Notes under the pieces: model-generated
Seen by the model: only the letters and a program-made list of their open reading frames with translations
Told to the model about the DNA's origin: nothing
Database searches by the model: none
Translations under genes and position numbers: made by a program
NCBI RefSeq assembly: GCF_001625355.1
Contig: NZ_JSEE01000001.1
Location: 1 to 64,000, forward strand
DNA: 64,000 nucleotides
Direction of reading: 5' to 3'
Source: Marinomonas sp. TW1
GTDB taxonomy: Bacteria > Pseudomonadota > Gammaproteobacteria > Pseudomonadales > Marinomonadaceae
In this document: in pieces, positions 39,349-48,943 of the stretch
Numbering within the stretch: the first letter of the stretch is position 1
Layout of the letters: every line of letters begins with the position of its first letter

Positions 39349-40239
39349 TTAACTCGTCTGCATTTTACAACCAACAGATCGATAGACCTCGCTCATCAAA
39401 TGTTTCACCCGATTGGGTTGTAAACGACCTTTTCTCTGTACTAAATACAAGGGCTCAGTCACACGATTAGACAGACTATGAACACGGATTAAATCCTGTT
39501 TTGCGAACGCTTTTACCGCATAATTAGGCAAAACCGCAAAACCAATTCCTCGACTAACGGGTTCTAAAATCAAACTGATTTGATTAGAGAATGCTTTTTG
39601 GGGAATTTGTCCGACATGTTGAAAGTCCTCAAAGTTCGCCGACAGCAATAGACTGGTATGATGCTTACCATCAGGATGATCCACCAAACCCAGTGACAAT
39701 AAGTTTTGCCAAGTCACCTCACAACATTCAGCCGGTGTTACCAATAGCAAGGCTTCTTCTGCTAATTGACTTGAAACGACATCAAGACTTTTCGCCGGGT
39801 ATGTCATCAAACCAAAATCTATGCTGTCTTCCAAAACCGCCGTCTCAACATCCTCGTTTGAAGAAAAGCGGTACTCTAACACCAATTCTTTATGGGACTG
39901 CTGTAGATCCAGTAGTTGAGGATATAACTTTAATCCAACACTGCCTGGGGACATGATACTCACCACCCCTTCATAAGGCGGATCGGCAATAACTTTACGC
40001 TCAAGGTTATTCAACGACTCTAATAACAGCTTCGCCTCTTGATAAAGTTTTTGCCCCTTGTCTGTTAGGCTGAAACGCTTACCTTCCCGCATTAACAATT
40101 CAACAGACAAATGATCCTCTAGCTTTTTCACTTGCTGGCTGACTCCAGACTGCGTCATATGCAAACTGTCCGCCGCTTTCGTGAAATGCCCAACGTCCAC
40201 CAAGGTAACAAATGTTTTAAGCCAAACCGGATTAATCAT
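39349..40239 (-). CDS. LysR-family transcriptional regulator
   Basis: A 296-residue regulator: N-terminal winged helix (about 1-60, GHFTKAADSLHMTQSGVSQQVKKLEDHL) and a co-inducer domain (about 90-290). Ligand unknown. It is divergent from the VOC-family dioxygenase/lyase-like gene, with 92 bases between, the usual layout for a LysR regulator and its target. The C-terminal part carries SRGIGFAVLPNY, a common effector-domain segment. Confidence 0.9.
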   Translation of the reverse strand: MINPVWLKTFVTLVDVGHFTKAADSLHMTQSGVSQQVKKLEDHLSVELLMREGKRFSLTDKGQKLYQEAKLLLESLNNLERKVIADPPYEGVVSIMSPGSVGLKLYPQLLDLQQSHKELVLEYRFSSNEDVETAVLEDSIDFGLMTYPAKSLDVVSSQLAEEALLLVTPAECCEVTWQNLLSLGLVDHPDGKHHTSLLLSANFEDFQHVGQIPQKAFSNQISLILEPVSRGIGFAVLPNYAVKAFAKQDLIRVHSLSNRVTEPLYLVQRKGRLQPNRVKHLMSEVYRSVGCKMQTS

Positions 40240-40331
40240 TACAAAATATACTCAAATACATCATTTTTAATAATTTTACAGAATTAAAGTGGGGTTGTAA
40301 CCTGCCTTCCATCAAACGAAGGAGATCATTA

Positions 40332-40832
40332 ATGCAAAAGCAATATCCAAGAAGTTTCTCTCACATCGGCGTTTCCGTTCCAGATCTAGAAAAAGCCGTT
40401 GAATTTTATACTCAAGTATTGGGTTGGTATCTCATCATGGAGCCAACAAACATTACGGAAGATGACAGCGCCATAGGGGAAATGTGTACTGATGTGTTTG
40501 GCGCTGGCTGGCATTCATTTCGCATCGCCCACCTTTCCACAGGTGATCGTATCGGGGTGGAACTTTTCCAATTTGAAAACCAACAAAACCCTGAGAACAA
40601 TTTTGAATATTGGAAAACCGGCATCTTCCATTTTTGTGTGCAAGATCCCAATGTAGAAGAATTAGCCGATAAAATCGTCGCGGCAGGCGGTAAAAAACGC
40701 ATGCCAGAACCAAGATACTATTACCCAGGAGAAAAACCTTATCGCATGATTTACATGGAAGACCCATTTGGTAATATTTTGGAAATTTATAGCCACAGCT
40801 ACGAATTAATCTACAGTGCTGGTGCTTACTAA
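40332..40832 (+). CDS. VOC-superfamily (glyoxalase/dioxygenase-like) metalloprotein
   Basis: A 166-residue vicinal-oxygen-chelate protein with one pair of beta-alpha-beta-beta-beta modules. A metal site of the expected type can be picked out: H11 (FSHIGV), E77 (GVELFQF), H100 (GIFHFCV) and E151 (NILEIYSH). That is the glyoxalase I pattern (His-Glu-His-Glu), so a lyase or isomerase on a glutathione or aldehyde adduct is possible, but no substrate can be named. AAGGAG precedes the ATG. Divergent from the LysR regulator. A 10-bp hairpin follows. Confidence 0.85.
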   Translation: MQKQYPRSFSHIGVSVPDLEKAVEFYTQVLGWYLIMEPTNITEDDSAIGEMCTDVFGAGWHSFRIAHLSTGDRIGVELFQFENQQNPENNFEYWKTGIFHFCVQDPNVEELADKIVAAGGKKRMPEPRYYYPGEKPYRMIYMEDPFGNILEIYSHSYELIYSAGAY

Positions 40833-40843
40833 TACTCCACAAC

Positions 40844-40868
40844 CGAACAGGCTGCCCTAGCCTGTTCG
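40844..40868 (+). terminator. Hairpin after the VOC gene
   Basis: CGAACAGGCT pairs with AGCCTGTTCG around GCCCT, 12 bases past the stop. The tail is only moderately T-rich, so termination is likely but not certain. Confidence 0.6.
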
Positions 40869-40923
40869 ATCAAGTGATTTTCACGTAAGCTTGACCTTTA
40901 TTAATTGAGAATGAAACAAGCTG

Positions 40924-41808
40924 ATGCGTGTCGTAATACTGCTTTCCATTGTACTGATCAGTGCCTTTAATCCAGCACTGGCCGAACCTGACTTTGTCCA
41001 CATAAAACACATGGCACAACTTTCTTCTGATACCTATGAAGCGGCTCAGCAAGAAGACCTCAACACCACCGCTTTAGCCAATAGGCTAGCACAACAAGAC
41101 GAAGTCTTATTACACGATTCCGTCATACCCAATTCGGATGTGCTGTATTTTTTATCGGAAAATGACCAATACCAAACCATCGCGATTCGTGGCACCGCAA
41201 ACCTAAATAATGTCATTGTGGATTTGACGGTTTCTCTGCAACCCAATAAAGCACTGGGCATTCTTCTACATCAAGGGTTTGCCACAGCCGCTCAACAGGT
41301 GCTAGAAGACGTTCGACCCTACTTAAAAAACAACAAACCGATTCGTATTACAGGCCATAGTTTAGGTGGCGCGATTGCGGTGGTATTAGGCATGTTGGTG
41401 CAACAGGAGTCCCTACCGCTTGCCCAAATTACGACATTTGGGCAACCTAAAGTAACCAATGTCGGTGGCGCAAAACAGTTTGCAGACTTGCCTCTGATCC
41501 GTGTCGTAACCCAAGACGACATTGTCCCCTTAGTGCCGCCCATCAGCCCATTACAAATTCGGAATTTGGACATTTTTTGGCACATAGGCGAAGAAATCAT
41601 CTTACTCTCGCCTCACCAATATGCCATTACCCGTGGTCTAAAAAGCGCCATGAGAGCAACCAAATTCACCCATAAATTACCAAGTGACGCTAACTTGCTC
41701 GCCCATACCATGGCGCAATATTTGAGCTTATTAGACCAATTACAGCAGAGCAGACAGGCCATTCCCTATCGCATGGACATCAAGCTATTTGGCATCTCCA
41801 TTGACTAA
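40924..41808 (+). CDS. Secreted class 3-type lipase
   Basis: A 294-residue protein with a signal peptide (about 1-20, NPALA|EP) and the lipase elbow GHSLGGA (S146). An acid and histidine are expected downstream, probably D179 in VTQDDIVPLVPP and a histidine in the last third. The fold and the AIRGT oxyanion segment fit the fungal-type class 3 lipases of bacteria. Likely extracellular or periplasmic; fatty-ester hydrolysis is inferred from family. Its stop overlaps that of the convergent Hsp70 gene by 4 bases, with no terminator between. Confidence 0.85.
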   Translation: MRVVILLSIVLISAFNPALAEPDFVHIKHMAQLSSDTYEAAQQEDLNTTALANRLAQQDEVLLHDSVIPNSDVLYFLSENDQYQTIAIRGTANLNNVIVDLTVSLQPNKALGILLHQGFATAAQQVLEDVRPYLKNNKPIRITGHSLGGAIAVVLGMLVQQESLPLAQITTFGQPKVTNVGGAKQFADLPLIRVVTQDDIVPLVPPISPLQIRNLDIFWHIGEEIILLSPHQYAITRGLKSAMRATKFTHKLPSDANLLAHTMAQYLSLLDQLQQSRQAIPYRMDIKLFGISID

Positions 41809-44504
41809 TCAGAAGATAAGCGTAAACCAATGGGTAAACTCTCGCCCACTAACGAATTTAGCTCTTCCGAGCTGATTTCGACCAGACTATCAAGACGACT
41901 TGCCCATTGTGATGGGCATTTGTCTTTCACTAACTTTTTAGACACTTTCTGACGATAGTCAGACAGCCAATCCGTTTCTCCAGCGGATATCTGACACATT
42001 AATACCGCGGCCAAGCCAGCTTGCTTACGCTTCTTCCAATCTTCTTTTAGTGCTCGATCCAAAATGACCGGCAAATCTGACTCAGGCAGCCGATCAGACG
42101 CTTGCCCAGACAATAGACGGCGAGAAGCAATTCGTCCTAGCGTCCACCAAGCGGTATCAGGCTCAGACGATTTCGCCAAGCGCTTCAACAACCACTCAAC
42201 CAACGTTTGTTTTTCTGACAGTGGCAAACTTTCCAACGCGCCCATCAATCGGATTAGATCATCACTAGAACGGGTTGCCAGCGCTTTCATCTTCTCTCTT
42301 GAACGCTGCCCAGCAGGCGAGTAAAACTGACTAAATTGCTTAAACAAGGTCATTTGTTGATCTAAAGACAAGCCGCCCGCAACACGACGGTATAACGTCC
42401 AATATTGCCCCCAAACGGCCGCACTATCGAACTGAGTACCTGCTTTGGTTAAGTTAATGACTTGCTGAACTCGGTTTTCATCACCTTCGGCACCATAACC
42501 TGGTCGTAAACAGTAGCCTAACAACTGAAGCCACTGGCGTTCATGTTGGGCACTTTTCAGTCGACCGGACTTTAATACCAGTAATTTATCCACCACCCGG
42601 CGAGACGTCGCCAAACTCCAATCATCACGAGCACCAAGCAATTGATCCAAATCTTGTTTTAACGATTTCACCAAATCCGGCGATTGCTTTTGGCCGGCAT
42701 TGGAAAAGCATCGTGCCAAATGCTCTTCTGCTTCACCCATTTTGGCAGCGAGCAGACCTTCACTTTGACGGCTATCACTGTCTTCTGATGCTTGTGTTGA
42801 AAAATCTAACTGCCATTTGTCAGCTGAGCCAACGCCAACCAATTCCAACTGTAAAACACCGACTTCCGTCATTTGTGCCGCGACATTGACCAAGACTTCT
42901 TTACTGTCTTGCTGAGCATCCAACTCAGTGGCCAAGGTAGAAATATAATGCAGACCGGACTCGTCACGCACCTCACCAAGACTGGCTATAATATGGTCAT
43001 CCGCACGATAAAGAGGAAATTGCACTTCCTCTCCCAAGGTCACCATAAAATCCCGTGGCAAAGACAGGCTTTCAGCCGTCAATGTGCCTTTCGGTAAGAT
43101 ACAAACAAACTGCTGTTCTGCCAGTTTTAAATACAAGCTATGCGCTACACCACTCTCAATCCGATGACCTTCTCCAGCCAATGCCTTCAGGTACCAAGCC
43201 GCCCCTTTGGCCACCGCTTCGTTCGGCGCGTCCGCATGACATTCTAAAATCGGCTGTTCAGTCCAGGTATTTAACTGCTTAAGCAACTGATTTTTTAGAA
43301 GCTCACTGTTAAATAAACCACCATTAAAGAGCACCGCATCCGGCATAGATGACTGAGTCGCCTGTTGAATATCCGCTTGGTGTTGTCGAACAAAATCCGC
43401 AACATGACGCGTAAAAGCGGGATCAGATTCATAGGCTAAACCCAGAGTATGCATTGCATATGCGCTTTTATGCACGCTATCGTCCAATGCGACCATAGGG
43501 AAGAAGCCAGAATGAATTTGATCTAATAATGCGGCACGGGAGACATCAAATTTTTGTGCGCCACCAATCAATCGACTGCCACCGCCTAGTACCGTAATGC
43601 TCAAGGAATCAGGGGCGTTATCACTGAGCAAGGTTTCTTTTGCTCGACGGGTTTGCTGCACCAAGGCTGCTAATCGGGAGGCTGATAAAGCAGAGATTTG
43701 CTTCGGGTCCAACTGAAAGGCCAAGGCTTGATCAAGATTATCACCACCCAATAACAGGTGCTCACCAACGGCAATTCGCTTTAAGGCAAGGTGATTTTTC
43801 TTTGTGCCAGGTAAAATTGAGACCAAACTAAAGTCACTGGTACCACCACCAATATCAACCACCAGCAACATCTTTTTATCGGCTAGGCCAGCACGTTTTT
43901 GATCGTCGCTAATATAGTGGTAACACGCCGCTTGCGGTTCTTCTAGTAAAAACAGTTCGTTCAAACCAGCGTTCTTAGCCGCTTCTAGCGTCAATGCTCT
44001 GGCTTCTTCATCGAACGATGCCGGTAAGGTTAACGCCACTTGCTGCTGCTCTAAAGGCGCATCGGAAAATTGCTGATTCCAACTTTGACGAATGTGCTGC
44101 AACAAGAGCTCGCTGGCTTTGAGTGGACTGATTTTATTTTTCAGTTCACTTCCCCACGGCAAAATACCCGCACGGCGATCCACTTGACGATGACTGAGCC
44201 AACTTTTTGCACTTTGCACCAATTGTCCAGCCCGACGCTGACCTAATGCCAAGGCGCCTACACCAACAATGTAGTGTTTCTCTTGGCTATTATGCCAAGG
44301 TAAAACAGGGTCAATTTTACCCTGTTCATCGTCGGCTAAAAGGTAGATGGCACTGGGCAGATAGTCGAACGCTTGTACCGAGGCATCTGCCATAAATTGC
44401 GGCATGGATAATAACAAGGGAGCGGACGAGTCTGGGGCTAAATAAGACACCACACAGTTTGTCGTCCCTAGATCAATACCAACTCGATAAGCGCCTTTTG
44501 ACAT
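41805..44504 (-). CDS. Hsp70-like protein with DUF3731-type C-terminus
   Basis: An 899-residue chaperone-like ATPase. The nucleotide domain (about 1-450) has phosphate 1 GIDLGTTNC, phosphate 2 VVDIGGGTSDFSL and the adenosine-site equivalent LFNGGLFNSELL, replacing DnaK's GGSTRIP. A short beta domain (about 460-590) resembles a reduced substrate-binding domain. A large helical C-terminal region of about 300 residues corresponds to the DUF3731 (DnaK-related) domain in this subfamily; it is rich in W, R and L. No J-domain or GrpE partner adjoins. It is the last gene of the uup-DUF2760-Hsp70-Hsp70 unit, overlapping the previous gene by one base. Client unknown. Confidence 0.9.
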   Translation of the reverse strand: MSKGAYRVGIDLGTTNCVVSYLAPDSSAPLLLSMPQFMADASVQAFDYLPSAIYLLADDEQGKIDPVLPWHNSQEKHYIVGVGALALGQRRAGQLVQSAKSWLSHRQVDRRAGILPWGSELKNKISPLKASELLLQHIRQSWNQQFSDAPLEQQQVALTLPASFDEEARALTLEAAKNAGLNELFLLEEPQAACYHYISDDQKRAGLADKKMLLVVDIGGGTSDFSLVSILPGTKKNHLALKRIAVGEHLLLGGDNLDQALAFQLDPKQISALSASRLAALVQQTRRAKETLLSDNAPDSLSITVLGGGSRLIGGAQKFDVSRAALLDQIHSGFFPMVALDDSVHKSAYAMHTLGLAYESDPAFTRHVADFVRQHQADIQQATQSSMPDAVLFNGGLFNSELLKNQLLKQLNTWTEQPILECHADAPNEAVAKGAAWYLKALAGEGHRIESGVAHSLYLKLAEQQFVCILPKGTLTAESLSLPRDFMVTLGEEVQFPLYRADDHIIASLGEVRDESGLHYISTLATELDAQQDSKEVLVNVAAQMTEVGVLQLELVGVGSADKWQLDFSTQASEDSDSRQSEGLLAAKMGEAEEHLARCFSNAGQKQSPDLVKSLKQDLDQLLGARDDWSLATSRRVVDKLLVLKSGRLKSAQHERQWLQLLGYCLRPGYGAEGDENRVQQVINLTKAGTQFDSAAVWGQYWTLYRRVAGGLSLDQQMTLFKQFSQFYSPAGQRSREKMKALATRSSDDLIRLMGALESLPLSEKQTLVEWLLKRLAKSSEPDTAWWTLGRIASRRLLSGQASDRLPESDLPVILDRALKEDWKKRKQAGLAAVLMCQISAGETDWLSDYRQKVSKKLVKDKCPSQWASRLDSLVEISSEELNSLVGESLPIGLRLSSD

Positions 44505-46249
44505 TAACCTTCCCTCACCTGAAACTCAATTTTCCACTGCAAATCCGAACGAGTATCGTGAGCTTGTAACAGCAACAAACCTAAGTCCGTCACTTGCGCG
44601 GTAACGTAAACACGCACCATCTCACCTTTGTCATAATGCCCCTCATTCAGTTGAATGCTTAATCGGTTCAATTCGTTTAGCTGCGCCAAGGAGAAAGAAG
44701 AAATGACCTTACCCAAGGGTTCGGCTTCACTTTTTGGCGATTGAAAGAAGCGAAAATGAACGGGCTCACCCACAACCAATGAAAACTCATTTGGCAGCAT
44801 TTGTTCATCACTGCCTTCTTCCAACCCAAAAGGTGCCACACAGATAGCATCCACTGGAGGTGGCATACCCGGTATCGCCGGCATGGGACTGGCAACCCCT
44901 ATGTAATAGTTTGCCGCTAAACCGCTTTTTACTTTGACGCCACCATTGGCTTGCACCTGAGCATAATAAGTCGCGCCCTTCGCCACCGCATGATCTAGGT
45001 GAGCAGGCGTCAACATAGTAAATTCAGCGCCGTCAAGCAGCTCACTCAGTCGAGAAGACAAACTTGTCACCATAGGCGAGGCGTTAAACACACCACCGTT
45101 TAGCAAGACTTTGCCCGGTTTCGCCTGATGTTGACCTAGGAACTCACTGATATGCCGAGTAATCGCAGGATCACTTTCGTAATCCAAATTGATTGTACTG
45201 ATACCAGATCGAGCTACTTTTTGAGCTTGCTCACCCGCACTCACCGCAGGGAAAAAGCCGTCAATTAATAACTGCTGAACATCCGTTTGCGTTAACGTCG
45301 CTTTGATGCTTTTGTTGAAAATACTGCGCCCACGACTTGGTACCACAACCGAAGTCTCCGTTAACTCTGGATTGGCTAACAGACGCTCTTTCGCATCGCG
45401 ACATGCTTGAGTCAAACCGCTAATTTGCCACGCCTCAAACTGGGTTCCTTGTTGCGCCAATTGCCCAGCCAAATGGTAAGTTAAGGTCATGTCCATATTA
45501 TCGCCGCCAAGTAAAATATGACGACCAACGGCAATGCGCTCTAAGCCCAACGAACCAGACTCTTCAGTCACTTGAATCAAAGATAAGTCAGTGGTGCCCC
45601 CACCGACATCAACCACAAGAATTTGTTCGCCTAGCGTTAACTGACTTTGCCAATCCTGCTGATCCGCTAACCAAGCGTAAAAGGCCGCCAAAGGCTCTTC
45701 GATGAGTCGCGCCCTTAACCCGACTTTCTCGGCCGCTTGCTCAGTGACGGTGCGAGCCGCTGGGTCGAATGATGCAGGAACCGTGATGACGACCTCTTGC
45801 TGTGACATAGGTGCCATTGGAAAAGCCTGATTCCAAGCAGACACTAAATGATCAAGCAAGCTCTCAGTCACCTGTGCTGGTGACACCTTGTCGACTTCGT
45901 CCAAAGCATCGATTGGCAATACCGCTTCGTCAGGCCCAACTTGCGAATGGCATAACCAACTTTTCGAACTTTGCACCATACGACCAGATGACTTTGCCCC
46001 TAACTCACGAGCCAGTTGACCAAGAATGCTTGAAGTTTTCCCCCATGGTAACTGTAAGTCACTTTCAAGAAATTCCGTGGCATGGGGGTAATACACAAAG
46101 GACGGCAATAATGGACGTTCTACCACCTGCCCTGCGGCACTTAATTGAGGAATCAGTAATTGTTGTAAGCCTAGCGCCTTCTTTTTCTCTGAAAAGTAGA
46201 CAGCCGAATGCGTGGTACCTAAATCGATACCAATGACATAGTCACTCAT
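44504..46249 (-). CDS. Hsp70-like protein, short form without lid
   Basis: A 581-residue Hsp70 relative. The ATPase domain has GIDLGTTHS, VVDVGGGTTDLSL and LLNGGVFNASP in place of GGSTRIP, as in its partner. After about residue 435 it holds only a beta-type substrate-domain remnant, with a proline-rich MPAIPGMPPPV stretch near 460, and ends at VREG without the helical lid or a DnaJ-binding EEVD tail. It lies 2 bases after DUF2760 and overlaps the long Hsp70 start by one base, so the two Hsp70s are likely made in step and may act together. Not DnaK, HscA or HscC by domain layout. Confidence 0.9.
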   Translation of the reverse strand: MSDYVIGIDLGTTHSAVYFSEKKKALGLQQLLIPQLSAAGQVVERPLLPSFVYYPHATEFLESDLQLPWGKTSSILGQLARELGAKSSGRMVQSSKSWLCHSQVGPDEAVLPIDALDEVDKVSPAQVTESLLDHLVSAWNQAFPMAPMSQQEVVITVPASFDPAARTVTEQAAEKVGLRARLIEEPLAAFYAWLADQQDWQSQLTLGEQILVVDVGGGTTDLSLIQVTEESGSLGLERIAVGRHILLGGDNMDMTLTYHLAGQLAQQGTQFEAWQISGLTQACRDAKERLLANPELTETSVVVPSRGRSIFNKSIKATLTQTDVQQLLIDGFFPAVSAGEQAQKVARSGISTINLDYESDPAITRHISEFLGQHQAKPGKVLLNGGVFNASPMVTSLSSRLSELLDGAEFTMLTPAHLDHAVAKGATYYAQVQANGGVKVKSGLAANYYIGVASPMPAIPGMPPPVDAICVAPFGLEEGSDEQMLPNEFSLVVGEPVHFRFFQSPKSEAEPLGKVISSFSLAQLNELNRLSIQLNEGHYDKGEMVRVYVTAQVTDLGLLLLQAHDTRSDLQWKIEFQVREG

Positions 46250-46251
46250 GA

Positions 46252-46845
46252 TTACACCTCGACTTCAGCAGGCGCCAGAATAGATAAGGTTTGGGTTTGG
46301 CTGACCTTAGGCAAGCGTACGTCTGTCACTTGCCAGCCTGGGTGAATCAAACTCCCCGTATATGGCCCCATTCCTTCGACACGACCTTCCAGCTTAATTT
46401 GCTGGGCATCATAATCCACAGGGACAGTCACCGAGGTATTTTCAGGGGCTGAATTGACCACTTCTATAGTAAAGTTTTGCGCCAAAACCTTGTGGCTAGC
46501 AGCGTGAATTTGACGCGCTGCAGCCCCCACTTCTTCATCAGAATAGGCGTCGATGCTTTCCTGTATGAAGTCGATAAAACGCGCTTCTTGCTGTAAAAGT
46601 TGCAGCAATTGCAATGCGCCATCGGTATTAACCGATGCGAGAGTCGGTGGTGCTACCTCGATCTCGCGAATCACTTCCACCTCTTCGGTAATGACTTTCG
46701 GTTCGACTTCAAAGGCCAACTTTTCGCCTTGCCCAATGGCAAGACAACGCGCCGCGTAATCACCATTGCTCAAATATTTAAAAAACTGACCAAAGGCGCC
46801 AAATAAGCGCGGAATAAAAGACACTTTTGTTAATGTTTGACTCAT
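46252..46845 (-). CDS. DUF2760 protein
   Basis: A 197-residue cytoplasmic protein of unknown function. It starts with an amphipathic, aromatic helix (FIPRLFGAFGQFFKYL) that could touch a membrane or partner, then an acidic linker. The DUF2760 core follows (about 75-190), with the landmarks GALQLLQLLQQEARFIDFIQE, DEEVGAAARQIHA and GSLIHPGWQV. The family is repeatedly found beside Hsp70-like genes, as here. It starts 3 bases past the uup stop, with GGA inside the end of uup, and ends 2 bases before the short Hsp70. Confidence 0.88.
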   Translation of the reverse strand: MSQTLTKVSFIPRLFGAFGQFFKYLSNGDYAARCLAIGQGEKLAFEVEPKVITEEVEVIREIEVAPPTLASVNTDGALQLLQLLQQEARFIDFIQESIDAYSDEEVGAAARQIHAASHKVLAQNFTIEVVNSAPENTSVTVPVDYDAQQIKLEGRVEGMGPYTGSLIHPGWQVTDVRLPKVSQTQTLSILAPAEVEV

Positions 46846-46848
46846 GTT

Positions 46849-48765
46849 TTATCCGTTCTGCATTTCTTCTAACTCAAGCCAACGCTCCATTGTTGTCTCC
46901 AGTTCTTGTTCTTTTTCGGCCATTTTCGCTAAGGTGTCCTGTACCTTTTGCGCATCGCCGCTGTAAAAATCTGCTGCGCCGGTTATTTGCTGAAAGGTTT
47001 CCAGCTCAGCTTCTAACTTAGCAATGGCATCTGGCATGCCATCAAACTCTCGTTGTAATTTATAGCTCAGTTTGTTTTTTACTTTGCTGACCTCAGCTGG
47101 TTTGTTGACATCACCAGTCGATGTATCCGCTTTTTGTTTGGGCTTTGTCTCCGTCGTCTGTGACGTTGATTCTGTTGGGAACTTACCGCCCTGACGAATC
47201 CAATCTTGATAACCGCCCACGTATTCTCGTACTCGCCCTTCACCCTCAAAGGCAATAACGCTGGTCACCACATTGTCTAGAAAAGCACGATCGTGACTCA
47301 CCAATAACAAGGTACCATCGTAGTTCATTAATAACTCTTCCAGTAACTCAAGAGTTTCAACGTCTAGGTCATTGGTCGGTTCGTCCATCACCAAAAGGTT
47401 CGCAGGCTTAGTAAAGAGTTTCGCCAGCAAGACGCGGTTTCGCTCACCACCGGATAACGCTTTCACCGGAGTACGTGCTCGCTCTGGCGGAAACAGGAAG
47501 TCCCCTAGGTAACCAATGACGTGTTTATTCTGGCCATTGATTTCAATGGTTTCTTTGCCTTCACCGACGTTTTCCGCCACGGTTTGTTCTGGGTTAAGCT
47601 GCTCTCGTAACTGATCAAAATACGCAACGTTGAGTTTCGTACCTTGGCGCACTGTGCCTGAACTCGGCTCTAAATCCCCTAACAGGATTTTTAAGAAAGT
47701 ACTCTTACCACAACCGTTCGGACCGATTAAACCAATGCGATCACCGCGATTAACCATGAAGTCCATTGGCTGCAGAATCACTTTGTCTTCGAATGCATGA
47801 CCGACTTGCGCAAACTCAGCGACCAACTTACCGGATTTCTCTTTGGTCTCAATCGACATTTTAGCGTTGCCTTGACGATCAATGCGCTCTGAACGCTCAA
47901 CTCGCAAGGCCTTCAATGCTCTGACTCGACCTTCATTACGAGTTCGACGAGCTTTGATCCCCTGTCGAATCCAAACTTCTTCTTCGGCCAAACGTTTATC
48001 GAATAAGGCATTGGCACGCTCTTCTTCTTCCAAGAGCTTTTCTTTGAAGACTAAAAATTCATTAATATTGCCAGTAAAAGACAACAAATTACCGCGATCT
48101 AATTCGACAATACGATTGGCCAATTTTTCAAGGAAGCGTCTATCGTGGGTAATAAACAGAATTAAACCGCGAAACTGTAATAGCTGCTGCTCCATCCATT
48201 CGATGGTCGGTACATCCAAATGGTTGGTTGGCTCATCCAGTAGTAAGACGTCTGGTGCCGAAATCAAAGCTTGCGCTAAAATGACTCGACGACGCCAACC
48301 GCCAGACAATTCAGACATCAACTTATCTGCCGGTAACGCCAAACGCTGAATCATGTGATTGACGCGCTGCTCTAAATCCCAACCTTGTAAACGATCGAGA
48401 TCATTTTGAATGTGGCCCAGTTCATCAGAATGATCCTGTTCGAAGTCTTCTAGCAACTTAAAATATCGCGTCATCAATTGATGTATTTCGCCCGCGCCTT
48501 CACTGACTACTTCGCGTACCGTTTTACCATTTGCTTCTGGTAGCTCTTGTGGCAATTGCGCAATGCGCATTCCACCCTCAAGACGCACCACACCTTCATC
48601 TGGAATTTGTTCGCCAGATACCACTTTTAAAAAGGTTGATTTGCCAGCGCCATTACGACCAATGATTGCAACACGTTCACCCGCTTCGGCGGAAAAACTG
48701 ATTTTTGATAACAGCGGGTTATGCCCAAATGCAACACTTACCTGCTCTAAAGACAATAGACTCAT
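46849..48765 (-). CDS. uup: ABC-F ATPase Uup
   Basis: Soluble ABC-F proteins bind ribosomes or, in Uup's case, act on ribosome assembly and DNA tandem-repeat stability. The 638 residues contain two nucleotide-binding domains, with Walker A GRNGAGKST and GPNGCGKST, signatures LSGGWRRRV and LSGGERNRV, and Walker B LLLDEPTNHLDV and LVMDEPTNDLDV. A C-terminal coiled coil (about 555-635) distinguishes Uup from EttA and YheS. No membrane segment. GGA lies 5 bases before the ATG. It is first in the four-gene unit with DUF2760 and the two Hsp70s. Confidence 0.93.
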   Translation of the reverse strand: MSLLSLEQVSVAFGHNPLLSKISFSAEAGERVAIIGRNGAGKSTFLKVVSGEQIPDEGVVRLEGGMRIAQLPQELPEANGKTVREVVSEGAGEIHQLMTRYFKLLEDFEQDHSDELGHIQNDLDRLQGWDLEQRVNHMIQRLALPADKLMSELSGGWRRRVILAQALISAPDVLLLDEPTNHLDVPTIEWMEQQLLQFRGLILFITHDRRFLEKLANRIVELDRGNLLSFTGNINEFLVFKEKLLEEEERANALFDKRLAEEEVWIRQGIKARRTRNEGRVRALKALRVERSERIDRQGNAKMSIETKEKSGKLVAEFAQVGHAFEDKVILQPMDFMVNRGDRIGLIGPNGCGKSTFLKILLGDLEPSSGTVRQGTKLNVAYFDQLREQLNPEQTVAENVGEGKETIEINGQNKHVIGYLGDFLFPPERARTPVKALSGGERNRVLLAKLFTKPANLLVMDEPTNDLDVETLELLEELLMNYDGTLLLVSHDRAFLDNVVTSVIAFEGEGRVREYVGGYQDWIRQGGKFPTESTSQTTETKPKQKADTSTGDVNKPAEVSKVKNKLSYKLQREFDGMPDAIAKLEAELETFQQITGAADFYSGDAQKVQDTLAKMAEKEQELETTMERWLELEEMQNG

Positions 48766-48943
48766 ATCTATCCAGTTATAATAGGGAAAATTTGTGGCGC
48801 TATCATATCACTCTTCCTTTGGAAGGTTTAGCTTAGAGCTTGCCTTTAAGTAAGAACTTAAGATTAAAAAGTTTTTTAGCCGACATTAAGAGTGTGTTGG
48901 GAGCAATTTCAGACATGCGGAAAAAATAAATAACTGATATAAC

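Noticed and set aside
39591-39956. 121-codon plus-strand frame inside the LysR gene
   Set aside because: Antisense to a clear regulator gene; composition looks like a shadow frame.
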